From contig NC_079910.1 in assembly GCF_024868665.1 (NCBI RefSeq), positions 15,190,902 to 15,254,901 on the forward strand: 64,000 bases of DNA. The letters are read 5' to 3'. Under the pieces are notes generated by a model. It was not told the DNA's origin. It saw nothing but the letters and a program-made list of their open reading frames with translations, and ran no database searches. Position numbers and translations under genes: made by a program. Below, piece by piece: positions 11,879 through 23,799 of the stretch. This DNA comes from Triplophysa rosa. Its lineage: Eukaryota; Chordata; Actinopteri; Cypriniformes; Nemacheilidae. The stretch's first letter is position 1; each line of letters starts with the position of its first letter.

Positions 11879-13351
11879 TGTCATGACTCTGCTTCTTCAT
11901 ATCATGTTTATTCTTGGTCTTGTAGGAGAGTCATGACAAAGCCTTAGGTTTTATGTGGAGAGAATCATATTATGGTCTATCATAACACATTATGCATTCT
12001 CTTCAGTGTCGCGTCTCTGGCCCCACCCCCTTGTTATCCTGTTTAGCTTCCCATTAGTGTTTGATCCCTGCCACCTGCCCGTCACCCTCCCTGTGTCATT
12101 ATCCCTCGTTTGTATTCCCCTATTTAATGCCCTTGTTTTCTCTGTCCTGTGTCGGTTCGTCTTGTATTGTGCCTAGTTGTGGCCGGTATTGCTATTTGTT
12201 TGTTTTTGCCTGTCCCTGTCCTTTGCATCCAGTCCGGTGCGGCCGGCGTTCAGTCCGGTGGTGCTGCCAATGTCCTGTCCAGTGTCCGGTCCGGTGCGGC
12301 CGGCGTCCAGTCCGGTGCGGCCGGCGTCCAGTCCGGTGCGGCCGGCGTTCAGTCCGGTGTTCCAGCCGGCGTTCAGTCCGGTGTTCCAGCCGGCATCAAG
12401 CCCTGTCCAGCCGGCCTCCCAGCCGGCGTCAAGTCCTGCCCAGCCGGCCTTCCAGCCGGTCCCTAGTCCGGCAGCCAAGCCGACCCCTGGGAAACTCCCA
12501 GGGCCAAAGACTGTCTCCCCCAGGACTCCACGCCCTCGAGCGCAGCCGGGGACTCGGAATTCTCCCCACCCCCATGGACTGCCCCCTATGGGCCCTTGTT
12601 TGGCCCCACCCCCCCTCCCATGTTTGTTAGTTTTGATGTCCCACCCTAGTCCTGTTGTTGTTGTGTCTTGTCTGCCCTTGATTTTGTTTTCTTTGTTTTG
12701 CCTTGTCCTGTCTGTCTCCCACTCTGTCCTGTCCCGTTAGTCTACCCCTTGGTGAACACCTGGGGGTGTTCATTAAGGGGGGGGGCTTCTGTCATGACTC
12801 TGCTTCATGTCATGTTTATTCTTGGTCTTGTAGCAGAGTCATGACAAAGCCTTAGGTTTTATGTGGAGAGAATCATATTATGGTCTATCATAACATATTA
12901 TGCATTCTCTTCAGTGTCGAGTCTCTGGCCCCGCCCCCTTGTTATCCCGTTTAGCTTCCCATTAGTGTTTGATCCCTGCCACCTGCCCTTCACCCTCCCT
13001 GTGTCATTATCCCTCGTTTGTATTCCCCTATTTAATGCCCTTGTTTTCTCTGTCCTGTGTCATTTCGTCTTGTATTGTGCCTAGTCGTGTCCGGTATTGC
13101 TATTTGTTTGGTTTTGCCTGTCCTTGTGAATACCTTACCTGTACCTTGGTGTGAGACGTTGTGTCAGTTTATTTCTAGTTTGGTTTTGTGCCCCCACGTG
13201 GGAAGTCTTTGTTTCTTTTTATTCCATAGTATTATTTAGTCTTGTCTTTGTTACCCCATTGTGGGCTTTTGTTTTGTTTCAAATAAACCTGTTTCTTGTT
13301 AACCCCTTAATACCCGCTGCCTGCAATTGGGTTATTCCGAAATCCTTGACA
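11879..13351 (+). mobile_element. Miniature LTR retrotransposon with internal deletion
   Basis: The unit is bounded by a perfect 5-bp target duplication AATAT (11874-11878 and 13352-13356). The 3-prime LTR (12790-13351, 562 bp) starts TGTCATGACTCTGCTTC and ends TTGACA. The 5-prime LTR starts identically at 11879 but stops matching near 12220, so its end, the primer-binding site and most coding sequence are gone. A G-run polypurine tract precedes the 3-prime LTR (about 12774-12785). The remaining internal 570 bp encode only a Pro/Ala/Ser-rich stretch made of 21-bp repeats. No reverse transcriptase, integrase or protease motif is present, so movement would require enzymes in trans. Gypsy-like affiliation is inferred from LTR style. 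Confidence 0.8.
12228..12475 (+). repeat. 21-bp Pro-rich tandem repeat inside the LTR element
   Basis: The unit CAGTCCGGTGCGGCCGGCGT recurs with variants (GTTCCAGCCGGCGTTCAGTC, CCAGCCGGCCTCCC). In one frame it reads SPVRPAS or SPVFQPA repeats. The period is a multiple of three, so several frames on both strands stay open. It is probably a low-complexity remnant of the element's own coding region, not a host gene. Confidence 0.6.
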
Positions 13352-13356
13352 AATAT

Positions 13357-15030
13357 ATTACTCTGACTGATCGATCGCATACATGGCTTCACACTCTCTA
13401 TCCACTTTCATACAACTGTGCAATTCTCCACAAACACATGAGATATTTCTTGGACCAGGGTAAGGTACATGATCAATGAAGGCGAAGCACAGACAGGTCA
13501 GTAAGGTTGCCAGATCAAAGCTTTCAAAATACTTCATATTGGCTGGTTTTGAATGGTGCCCAAGTTGACCCATTATGCATGTGTGATGGATGCCAGACAA
13601 CTTGAGAGAGTGTTTGAAGCTGGACGTTGTTTTGATGTTCCTCAGAAAGAATAAAAGCATTGTGAGAGGGAGTGTTTTTATCTTGCTCTGCCCATAATAG
13701 TATTGAAAATTGGCCTTTTGGGGGTGCTTGCTAACTCAAGCATCAACATTACTATTGTTCACACTTTTGGGATAGCATGCACTGTAAATTAAATACCTGT
13801 AAAAAATAATAATCCGGCAGATGGGGTGCAAGAAAAAAACCTGAAATATATTTTGAAAATATAAATAAGATTACATGTTTTCAACTTGTAAATTTGCAGT
13901 CTATTTCTGTGATTTGATATTACATTTTACCGCATTTCAAAAATATGTGAAAATTCTGTTAAATAAAACAGCAAAATTCAGTAAAATTACAGATTATTTT
14001 ACAGTCTATGAAGAAACCCACAAGACTTAGCCTACTATTATGCAATTTTTTGTGAAATTTGGAAAAACTTAAGTAAAACGTACGCCTTCAATTTATTAAA
14101 GAAGAAAACTGAGCTAAATTTAGAGATATCATGTATTATTATTATTATTATTATTATGAGATTTAAGACTGGCCTTTTTTGACTTACGTCAGTAAGCAAC
14201 CACCCACAATGTAAAAAAATAAAAATAAAGCACAATATACCATATTAATAATGGATTTTTTTGCATTTTTGAATTTTAATTGCATTGCGTTGTGTTTAAG
14301 CATTAATGCAAATGTCCGTAAAAATAAATGTCCTGGCAGAAAATTGCCAGTTTATTTTTCATTATTTATTTTTCTACAATGCAGAACATCCCAGCAACCA
14401 CTTAGCAACACTTTAACAACATACTAAAAACACATTTTTTAGCAATCACCTAGAACACCACAGCACCAACATGGCAACCATCCACAACACTTGTATGACT
14501 ACTCATATTTTCTGCAGAAAATTAAAACTCAGTTTGCCTCATAAAGATTGACAGGAACATTACAGAAGTGCTGAGAGCAGCACAATGTGTCCGCTGTCAT
14601 TCGAACAGTAAGTCTTTTCAGTAAAATGACTAAGGAAGTGTCAAATATGTTCCAACAAAGTGCCCCTTAGCCCTGCTGCAAAGAATGCTGGGTAATAACA
14701 CTATATAGTCTCAGCCAGATAAATCCACCGCAGAATCGTTCGCCATACGTTTTTATGACCTCACAAAGAGAGAGAAATTCAGACGCGGTGGACATGCCAC
14801 TGTCCGCCTAAATGTCACAGACAGACATGAAAAGCCATTTCGGTTGTGCGATAATTCATCATTGGGCACAAAGGGAGAGAATTTTCTCCCAGCTGTAAGT
14901 CAACCCGCCTTTCCTGCGCACACACGTACAAATCAACTCTAAATTAAGAGTTACAGAGTGTGACAGAGCTGCTGTGGCCGTTCGAGAAGTACAGACAGTG
15001 AATCTTTTCATTCACTAAGAGTGTTTCCAC
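13357..15030. other. Intergenic with ATT run and repeat remnants
   Basis: No gene is supported. Near 13780-14010 are degenerate ACTGTAAA/TTTACAGT motifs seen also at 32363 and 41735. An ATT microsatellite lies at about 14135-14157. AGCAACC-type motifs occur at 14388-14480 (CCCAGCAACCACTTAGCAAC). The rest is AT-rich without recognised structure. Confidence 0.45.
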
Positions 15031-15037
15031 CGTACGA

Positions 15038-15120
15038 CTCCTCCCCTCTTCTGGCCTATTGTACGAGCTCGCTCTCTGTACGCTGGACATTATAAACGCA
15101 TCGGCGCCTCACGGCTTCAG
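15038..15120 (+). promoter_or_regulatory. Promoter-like patch without a visible gene
   Basis: A C-rich box CTCCTCCCCTC (15038-15048) is followed by a clear TATAAA at 15091-15096 (CATTATAAACGC) and a GC-rich stretch where initiation would fall, near 15120. The longest obvious downstream ORF from an ATG near 15226 is about 35 codons and unrecognised. A donor-like ACGTAAGA follows near 15280. It could be an upstream first exon for keratin 18, a lncRNA start, or chance. Confidence 0.3.
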
Positions 15121-15983
15121 TTCCAAAAGCCGTGCAGCTGTAGAGCCAGCACAATTGTGCAATGTAGTGTGTAAAATCACAAGGACCCGCCAAGAGGGGC
15201 AGGGGAGAGGTAGTAAAAAAGGCGTATGAAGGGGAAAGTTGTTTCTGCTGCCTTGGGAATGTTTTCTTGGAGGGTGTTTTACGTAAGAGGGGGAATTCTT
15301 CAGACTAATTGCCGTGTGATTTTCCATACTTGAATTTGCTCTTTGTACAAACTATTCATTCAAAGTATTAATATTCGACACTAATGTTTCTAATTTGTCA
15401 AATCATGTAGCTTGTTGAGGAGAGATGCTTTAACATTTCTTAGAGAAAGGACATACAACTTTTCTCAGTTTGCGTCCATTCGCGTCTTTGCATTGACTTT
15501 GTATGTAATTTACTCGCCCAGGTTGGTGTGAATGCAGAAATAGGCGCGTTACTATTTTTAACGCCCAAAATGGTGGGTAAAAAGATATAAATAACTGGCT
15601 TAAAACCATTTTTTGTGGTAACAGTACTGTTTTTTCTTTAAAAAGAAAATGACCTAAGATAATAAGTATTTTAGATATTTGGACCAGAAACACAAGAATT
15701 AAAAAAGTTTTTGCAGTGCGTCATATATCAACATATACACTCAGAAAACCTTAGCAACCGCACAGCAACACCATGGCAACCACTCAGGACACCCTGGCAA
15801 TGTGACAGAGAGGGTTACACAGACAGACCCCTGCCACATTTCTTTGTACAGATGTCTGCATCCAGAAGATTATAACTTTTACTATTTACCTGGATTTTTA
15901 CACGGTTATCGTCTTAGGTTTTACATGTTGCCAAATATACTGAAATTGCAAAAGGTTTACACAAATTAGATTCACTGGAAAGC
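15121..15983. other. Intergenic, AGCAACC-type repeat
   Basis: No coding exon was recognised. At 15744-15800 the degenerate AGCAACC repeat recurs (TTAGCAACCGCACAGCAAC, CATGGCAACCACTCAGG). Confidence 0.4.
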
Positions 15984-16112
<129 letters not shown>

Positions 16113-16721
16113 CCTTTCCTCCTTTTCCCAAACAATATGCAACTGAGAGTCAGAACAAAGAGCCCTTGGAATGTGCACCGCAAGATTCAAAGCATCTTAC
16201 TCACATCATCAGATATCCAGTAACAGCTCCCTGCCGTCCTCACTCCACCCTGTGTCACAACTGAGTTGTGTGTGTGCTGTTTTATTAATTCAGTGCAGAA
16301 AAATGTGTCAGACACCTGCTATCTGTTTTACCAGGTGGCTTCACATCTGGAACATTCTGTACATCTCCACTTGTGGTTTTACTTGTGCCAAAATGGGGAC
16401 GGATAAACACACAGATCAGGTGTCCATCCTTGGTCACGCCAAATGGCATGTCGCAGCTAGTGGTGTGAAAACTTGAGAAAGTATGTTTGTCACCAAGAAG
16501 GGTTTCAAATTACTGATAAATTGCCAGATCATCCAGGAAGAATTTATACTTGCTCGGATCTTACTTTGCGAAATGTATTAGGCAAAGATAATTGGCAAAC
16601 ATTTATTTGGTAGGAAATCACTTTTGTTAGAAGATTTTGTTATCTTGAAAATCTGAGAACGTTTATGACATTAACATTTTCCATACTGACTCTCTATAAG
16701 AGACACATCTGGTCTTTCTCT
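16113..16721. other. Intergenic, nothing recognised
   Basis: A 101-codon open frame on + has no recognisable motif or splice context and is treated as chance. No repeats were recognised. Confidence 0.4.
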
Positions 16722-17335
16722 TAAAGGGATAGTTCATGAAAAAATGAAAATTCTGTCATCATTTATTCACCTTCACGTCATTCCAAACCTGTGTGACTTT
16801 CTTTTTTTCTGCAGAACACAAAAAAGATGTTTTGAAAAATGTTGGTAACCGAACAACACTGGCCCCCATTGACTGCCATTGTATGGACACAATCCAATCC
16901 AATTTTATTTATATAGCGCTTTTCACAATGTGCATTGTTCCAAAGCAGCTTTAAAGGAGAAAATAAGAAAACAGAAAAACACAGATAAGGTAAAACACAG
17001 CACAGTGCATGGTGTTTATAGAACAAGCAAGATCATTCTAGTAAATAATATCTAATAAAAGCAGTCTCCCGGTGAGCAAGCCAACACGGCCCTGTGGCGA
17101 GGAACCCCAATGATAAATAAATGGAGGGAAAAAAAACCTCGGGAGAAACCAGTCTCAGCCGGGAGGGCCAGGTCTCCTCTGACGTGTCACAGCTGCACTC
17201 AGTGACTTTGATTAAAAGTTACTGAGTAAATGTTTATGTAGAATAGGGAGAGCTTATTGTGACACATTTCTCCAAATATCTTCTTTTGAGTTATAAACAG
17301 GTTTTGATTGAAATGATGGTAAATAAATTATGACA
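16722..17335. repeat. Angel-like MITE interrupted by another repeat
   Basis: The left half (16722 to about 16890) begins TTAAAGGGATAGTTCATG and includes GTTGGTAACCGAACAACACTG. The sequence then switches to CCAATCCAATTTTATTTATATAGCGC and a block with CGAGGAACCCCAATGATAAAT and GGGAGAAACC (about 16890-17240), a motif set widespread in teleost genomes as a non-LTR or composite repeat. The MITE resumes around 17270 (CCAAATATCTTCTTTTGAGTT). This is a nested insertion; the inserted family was not identified with certainty. Confidence 0.6.
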
Positions 17336-20171
17336 TTTATTTGTTTGAGGGACATAAGCAGAGAACTTTGAGACATAAGCAGAGTCTCAATTCTCCTTCT
17401 GGACAACATTTCAGAACAAATGACACTAAAAGTAAGGCTCTCATTTTTATTGTCTGGCTGAACCACACCTACCGGATCTAACCTGAGTCAGTCATAACAG
17501 CTCATGACAGTCAACATTACAGTTAAACAGTTGTCTGAGTACTGATAAGATGAAAAAACAAACATTTGACTCATTCCTACACCATCATGTGGGAAACCCA
17601 TGTGGGCTGAAGAGTCGGAAAAAACGTACATTTCAATTGTCTAGCTAAAATGGCATCGCTTTCCTTGTACATTGTTATGTCTAAGACTTTGTCTGGCATC
17701 AGTAATGTGCTAAAGCAGGCACTGGGCCCGAGGTATTTCACATACAGATGTCCCTGACCGATGCACGTCTTATGAACCTCGTCTAAACCTGTCTTGTGAT
17801 ATCATCTAACCAAACACTAACTTTTTTTATTCATTTACAAGAAAAGGCATTCTGCTTGAACACGTTACATGTCCCTGACTGTAAAATAATGTGACTCATT
17901 TGATCTTTTATCAGTAAAATTCAAAGAACCTCATGTGACCTTTCTCTCCTATTGTATTTCATTATGCAATGTGGCCTGCATTTCCCTATGATTGACATAA
18001 TGGGTGTAATGCAGCACATCTCTACTCCTCCATGTGTATGCAAATATTTTCTTTTGAAAAAACCGACTAACTGTAGCACAAAGGCTTGTTGTGCTGTATG
18101 AACCCCATGTTTGTTTTTTAATGTGATTTTGTAAGGACACACCTTAGATAAAACCCAGATGAGTTTTGACTGGACCACCAGCATGTTTTGTCATACCTCC
18201 ATCATAACTGCTGCAATATTTCCTAATCCGAGAAAGGGTGGCGTTTGAGGGATCTGGCAACCCACAACACTGATTGCCTTGGGTTCAGGAAAAATGATTA
18301 AAGGCTTTAAGAATGATCAAACACACCCTGACAAACAAAGAGGCGACAATATGTTAAACATTTTTCAAAAATCTTTAAACGCGTTACATTATAATTTAAA
18401 TGATAGCATACCTCAAAATATACTAAAAATACAAAACAGGTAAAAATGTATATAAAAAACAAATAATAGTTTCCAAAAAAAAATGCATTTTTCCTCAAGG
18501 AAAGTTTACAGATGGACTTTTTAAAACCGGTTCAGTAAAAATAAAAAAAATGTCCTGTATCAGTAAATAAGTGCATACTTTAGGCTTGGGAATTATAAAT
18601 CGGCTACAACAATGCCCCACATTTTTTTCCAAATCAAATTCCGCTGTGTCCTTCCAACCTCAAACAAACACATTCCAACACAGTGGATAAGAAAGAATTG
18701 CAGCGCACAAACACAGACAAACACTCACACAAAGTGAATTTGCCTTATGCAGACTTGTTTTGGGATGGTTTAGTAGCTGATCATTTTTCCTAAAAGTTTA
18801 CTGTAAACGTCTTTTGGTTAGTAAAGTAAAGAATGAGTTTGTTGTGTGTTTGAAGACACACATAAAAAGCAGGTATACTCGCTAAATCTGAGTTAGCGAG
18901 TGGCAACTACAGTTTAAAAGCTTTGTTTTTCCACTAGTTCTTAATAAACAAAAGTAAATCTTGAGAGAATGTGTGGATGGTATCAGCTTTCTTTTCGGAG
19001 TCCTGTCATTGTGAAACTTATTTTCAACAGGTATGGGTGTAATCCAGGTGTGTGTGGGAGAATGGGTTTAAAACGTCAAGGGGGTCCAGATAGGTTTCTG
19101 TGATTAGCTTTGGTTCTTTGTCTCTGCATGTGTGTGTATTCAGGAGCCTGATCTAATTGTTTCTTTGTTCCCAAGCATCCACATCCTTTTACGGGCGGGT
19201 CAGTCAGGAAAACCCTTTCAGTGATCGAATATCACGACTTGGGCTCAATCATTTATCCCCTTCCAGTTTCTGATGGTTTTCTAGTATAATGGTTATCAGA
19301 GATGATGAAAGAACACACGGCCTGTTGTGACACGAGAGATATTTTCATTCAGGTGTAAAAATGTTTTGCAAAACATGAGACAAATTGCAAAACTTTGAAT
19401 GACAGCATACAGTAATGATTTCAACACTAAATAATGAAGCCTTGACAAGTTTGGCTTTCATGGAAAATGAAAACAGTTGAACTTGTACAAAATCAAGTAT
19501 TTTATAATTGTATAAGTTGTATGTGTACTAAATTGTAAAAATGATGGCAAACACATGTTTTAACTCAACAAAATAATTTTTGGTAACAATTTACTGTAAA
19601 GTAGCGAACAAAGCAATGAACAATACTTCTACATTTTTATTAATATTTGATCATGTTAATTTGATCATTGATTAATATATTTCTAAAATCAAACATTATT
19701 TTTTAACTATCTTTTTTATCTTTTAACAATATAATGCACCATGATTGTATTGACATTAACTAACATTACAAAGAACAATAAATGAAACTATACTGTTCAT
19801 TGTTAGTTCATGTTTGTTAATGCATGTTACCAAATACAACCTTTTTGTAAAATGTTAGCAATTTTTGTGTTAGCAAAAGCTACAGCAATTCATACTAGTC
19901 AAGAACTGAAATATTAGGTTGAAATAACTGAAGTCAGTTATAAAATAAAATAAAATGTGTGAAAATCTTCAATTTATCTCATTAAAATTTATAGAGATGT
20001 TTCCTTAATAGCTTAAATTTGCTTTTATTAACTTCACAAAATCCCTTGCTCTAAAGTAACTCCAGATGTAAAATGCATTTCACTCATTTCAGACAGGAAA
20101 AACGGAGCCACTCGAAATAACAAAAGTCCTCAAGAATTCCAGACCAACAGCCCACAGACATGGAGGAATGC
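17336..20171. other. Upstream flank of keratin 18
   Basis: No coding exon. Near 19578-19850 lies a repeat-like block with inverted ends (GGTAACAATTTACTGTAAAG on the left, GTTACCAAATACAACC on the right) and GTTAAC/TGTTAGTT motifs, probably an old non-autonomous DNA transposon. The remainder is AT-rich and unassigned. Confidence 0.4.
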
Positions 20172-20172
20172 G

Positions 20173-20225
20173 ATTGGCTGTGAGGATTTCAGGGGCGGGA
20201 CACCCGAGGGCAGTTTGCTCATAAA
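20173..20225 (+). promoter_or_regulatory. Keratin 18 core promoter
   Basis: An inverted CCAAT box (GATTGGCTG, ATTGG at 20173-20177), a GC box GGGGCGGG at 20192-20199 and a TATA-like CATAAA at 20220-20225 lie in promoter order about 105-155 bp before the start codon. Spacing places transcription initiation around 20250 and gives a 5-prime UTR of roughly 80 bp. A pyrimidine-rich CTCTCTCCAG ending at 20295 looks like a splice acceptor and could receive an upstream noncoding exon. Confidence 0.6.
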
Positions 20226-20329
20226 CCCGATCGCCTCCCTCTCTCCTGCCCTGTGCTCTCTTCTGGCTGTGTTACTGAGCTCTACCTCTCTCCAGATCTT
20301 CACTCAACAGCTCACTCGCTTCACCGACC

Positions 20330-23300
20330 ATGAGTCTGAGAACAAGTTACAGCGTGCGTTCCTCCACCTCCCAGGTGCCGCTGTCCCAGATGTCCATCAA
20401 GCGCACCACCACCAGCGGTGTCAGCAGTGGCCTGCCTGCATACCGGGCTGCCAGCATCTACGGTGGAGCTGGGGGTCAGGGAACCCGCATCTCCTCCGCC
20501 TCTTACTCAGGTGTCCGCAGCGGATTTGGGATGCCCTCGATGTCCAGCTCTATCCAGGTGAGCGCCACTGGAGCCACAGGTGAGATCATGGGCAACGAGA
20601 AGATGGCCATGCAGAACCTGAACGACCGTCTGGCCTCCTACCTGGAGAAAGTGAGGACCCTGGAGCAGGCCAACAGCAAGCTGGAGCTGAAGATCAGAGA
20701 GGCTCTGGAGAAGAGAGGTCCTGATGTACATGACTACAGCCGATACCAGCCCATCGTCGACGAACTGCGCAAGAAGGTGAGTTTGAATGAGTCTGTTGAA
20801 GAAGAGCTGTAATGAATTTAACGGGACAGACTTGCCATTTGTTAACAATCTAGAGGACGTTTATGGGATTTTAAAGACATTTATTTGCTACCTGATAGAT
20901 GGTTGTGTGATGAGTTTACTGATAGCCGGGATTGATAGGCAGAGAACCAATAAAGCCATGAGCGGGGAAGTGGGGGAGGTGGTCTCATGTGAATTAATCT
21001 TGGTATCTGTGGGACGGCAATTCTGCTTATACAAGCAGCGCTTGGATGAATAAGCAGTTCCGTCCTGTATTTATTCTGGCGCTGTTTTACGTCTAGAGCT
21101 CTGTTTATTCCCTCAGGGTGGAAACTTCAGGATATGAGACAGAGTCAGCTTGTGACATAAGGGAAATGGAAAAGTCGAGTTCAGCCAGTGCAAAATGTAA
21201 CCTGCTGTGGGACATTGTTTTTAAGCATATATATAGCAAATTATGTTCACATAATTCATACAGTATTCGATACAGATACATTTGTGTCATTTTGTAGATT
21301 TTTACAAGTTTGCCTACAGATATGGTTGCAATAAGCACACCAACTACTGAAAGATAACCGAGAGACACCGATAACTAAGTGATATTTTCACACTAACTAT
21401 ATCTTGAAGCCGAAATGAAAATCCAATAGGTCACTGATAACACACAATGTTATCAGAATGATTGACTTTACATTTATAACTGACTCTGTGTTAGCGGAAG
21501 GTAGATCAGAGTGGAATCATTAAATTGATATTCGTCAGAATTTCTCAAAGTTTTTGATGTAAATGAGATTAGCATGATAGAACACCAGGTGATGTCCGCA
21601 TATTTTACAGTGTAAATCAATTTTGACATTCAGTGAAGTCAACAGAAACGTCATAGCGTGCATAATTGTAATCAAATTTCAAACGATATGATTCATGAAG
21701 GGACTATTGTTCATAACCAACGCCCTTTAGCATATGGAAAAACGCTTTGAACGCGCTAGTGTAGGTGCGCTAATATAGGCACCCGCCCTTTTCCATGGAT
21801 ACTACCAGCACATGCTGGCCGGCAAACATGGAAAGAATTTACAAAACAAAATTATCGGGTTAGAAAAAACACAAAATCCAACTCTTTCCAGCTGCATGAG
21901 TGACTCCAAAACTCCTGTTTATTAATGATTACCCTATAAACTGTAAAATGGACTTTACACCCCCCCCCCCCCGAAGGTACGTCTTATCTAAACAAACCAG
22001 GACGTTAGAGCAGAAGATAGTACTGTAGCCCCAGCTGTGACCATCTGTGTTAACAAAACCATAAAAACATTTAATACTGTTTATGTCACAATTCCACACA
22101 ATTGACCGATTTCACTGATTCAGCGTAGTCACCAGAATTTCTGTTCGGTTGTAGATCTTCGATGCCACCAGGGACAATGCCCGTCTTGTTCTCCAGATTG
22201 ATAACGCCCGCCTGGCAGCTGATGATTTCAGAGTCAAGTGAGTAAGAAAATTGCAAACATGATCACATTTTAACCTCGTGGCAACTTCACAGTTCGAGAC
22301 CTCAACATTGATCTATTAACCCTTCGTGTGTTCGCAGGTATGAATCTGAACTGTCCATTCGCCAAGGTGTCGAGGCTGACATCGCAGGCTTGAGGAAGGT
22401 CATCGATGACACCAACCTGAACCGCATGAACCTTGAGAGCGAGATCGAGGCCCTCAAAGAGGAGCTCATCTTCCTTAAGAAGAACCATGACAATGTGAGT
22501 ATACATCTGGACTGGCTCATCTGGAAACATCTGCATGCCGTTGACTTTTAATGACGCGTTTTATGGTCTCTCCAAACAACAGGAGGTAATGGAGCTGCGT
22601 AACCAGGTCTCCCAGTCTGGAGTGCAGGTGGATGTTGACGCTCCCAAGGGACATGACCTGTCCCAGATCATGGAGGAGATGAGGGCCAAGTATGAGAAAA
22701 TGGCTCTGAAGAACCAAGAGGAGCTCAAGGCCTGGCACGAATCACAGGTATATAAAAAAGTAATGTTCATTAGAGATCTTTGGTTTTTAACGTCGGTAGA
22801 ATGTTCTAATGTGAAATGTTTTGCTTTTCAGATCTCAGAGGTACAGGTACAAGTCTCACAGAACACAGAGGCTCTCCAAGGTGCCCGTACAGAAGTCAAC
22901 GATCTCCGCAGGCAAATCCAGACGTTGGAGATCGAGCTGGACTCACAGAAGAACCTGGTGAGTTGTGATAACAGGAAATCTGCTCTCAAATCTTAAAACG
23001 ACTTGTTCTCAATAAACATCCGTCCATTTACGCTGCGATTCTCTCCGTTTCGTTCTGCAGAAAGGATCACTGGAAGCCACTCTCCGTGACATAGAAATGC
23101 GCAACAACATGGAGATGGAGAGTCTCAACAGCATCATGCTGCAACTGGAAGCCGAGCTCACGCAACTGCGCAACCAAATCCAGCAGCAGACGCAGGAGTA
23201 TGAGGCTCTGCTGAACATTAAGATGAAGCTGGAGGCTGAAATAGCCACCTACAGAAGACTCCTGGACGGCGAAGACTTCAAGTAAGTCTTTTACCGAAGT

Positions 23301-23473
23301 ATACAGAGATAATGATTGTGTGTTTTTTGTTTTACAACTCTAAACGTTGTATCTGCAGGCTCCAGGATGCACTTGATGAGCAGAAGAAGGTGAAAGTCAT
23401 GACGGTCACACAGACACTGGTGGATGGGAAGGTGGTGTCTTCAAGCACAGAGACCAAGGAGAGGAACCTCTGA
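20330..23473 (+). CDS. krt18a.1: Type I keratin 18 (simple-epithelial intermediate filament)
   Basis: Keratin 18 pairs with a type II keratin, usually keratin 8, to form cytoplasmic intermediate filaments of simple epithelia. Seven coding exons: 20330-20776, 22155-22237, 22338-22494, 22583-22747, 22832-22957, 23061-23281 and 23359-23473. They join in frame to 437 codons, close to the family length of about 430. The head is residues 1-89 (Ser/Arg/Gly-rich). The rod opens with the helix-initiation motif [13 protein letters not shown] (97-109) and closes with [10 protein letters not shown] (389-398). The L12 linker carries VDVD (245-248) and the tail DALD (403-406), the positions of the two known human K18 caspase sites. 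The ATG was chosen because it begins the family-typical MSLRTSYS head. Similarity to zebrafish krt18a.1 is recalled, not computed. A convergent paralog lies 1.3 kb downstream. Confidence 0.93.
20777..22154 (+). other. Keratin 18 intron 1
   Basis: A 1.38-kb first intron with GTGAGT donor and TTGTAG acceptor. It contains a run of about 12 C at 21960-21971 and no recognised repeat or gene. Human KRT18 has a regulatory first intron, so control elements here are plausible, but none was recognised with confidence. Confidence 0.6.
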
Positions 23474-23775
23474 ACCCCAGAAGATCTCCTGGCAACACAA
23501 CACAGACACCTCGTGGGCCAATGCTAAATTTTCCCAACTATGAGTTAGATATTTATTAAGCCCAAAGTGCCTTAACAAATTGCGTCTCTTTGCAAATAGG
23601 CAATGAGACTTACCGAGCACATTTCAAAACTAATTTAAAATGACAACTCTAATGTGTTAAACAACAAGCCAACCTGGCTTTAAGGTCAAAGAACTTTATT
23701 ACATATTTTTGTAATGATTGTTTACGATGGCTATATTGTCCCATTTTGTTTCCATGTTGTGTTGAGTTCATTTCA

Positions 23776-23781
23776 ATTAAA
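23776..23781 (+). terminator. Keratin 18 polyadenylation signal
   Basis: ATTAAA about 300 bp after the stop codon, followed within 30 bp by a T/G-rich stretch (ATGTTTGTTTCTGTC) typical of a downstream element. It predicts a 3-prime end near 23800. Confidence 0.65.
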
Positions 23782-23799
23782 GAGGACTTTTATCAAATG

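Noticed and set aside
12061..12740. Arg/Ser- or Pro-rich ORFs of 187-189 codons as host genes
   Set aside because: They sit between two LTRs bounded by a 5-bp target duplication and are generated by a 21-bp repeat.
20215..20583. 122-codon ORF overlapping keratin 18 exon 1
   Set aside because: Alternate frame of the keratin exon, starting upstream of the real ATG and without family features.
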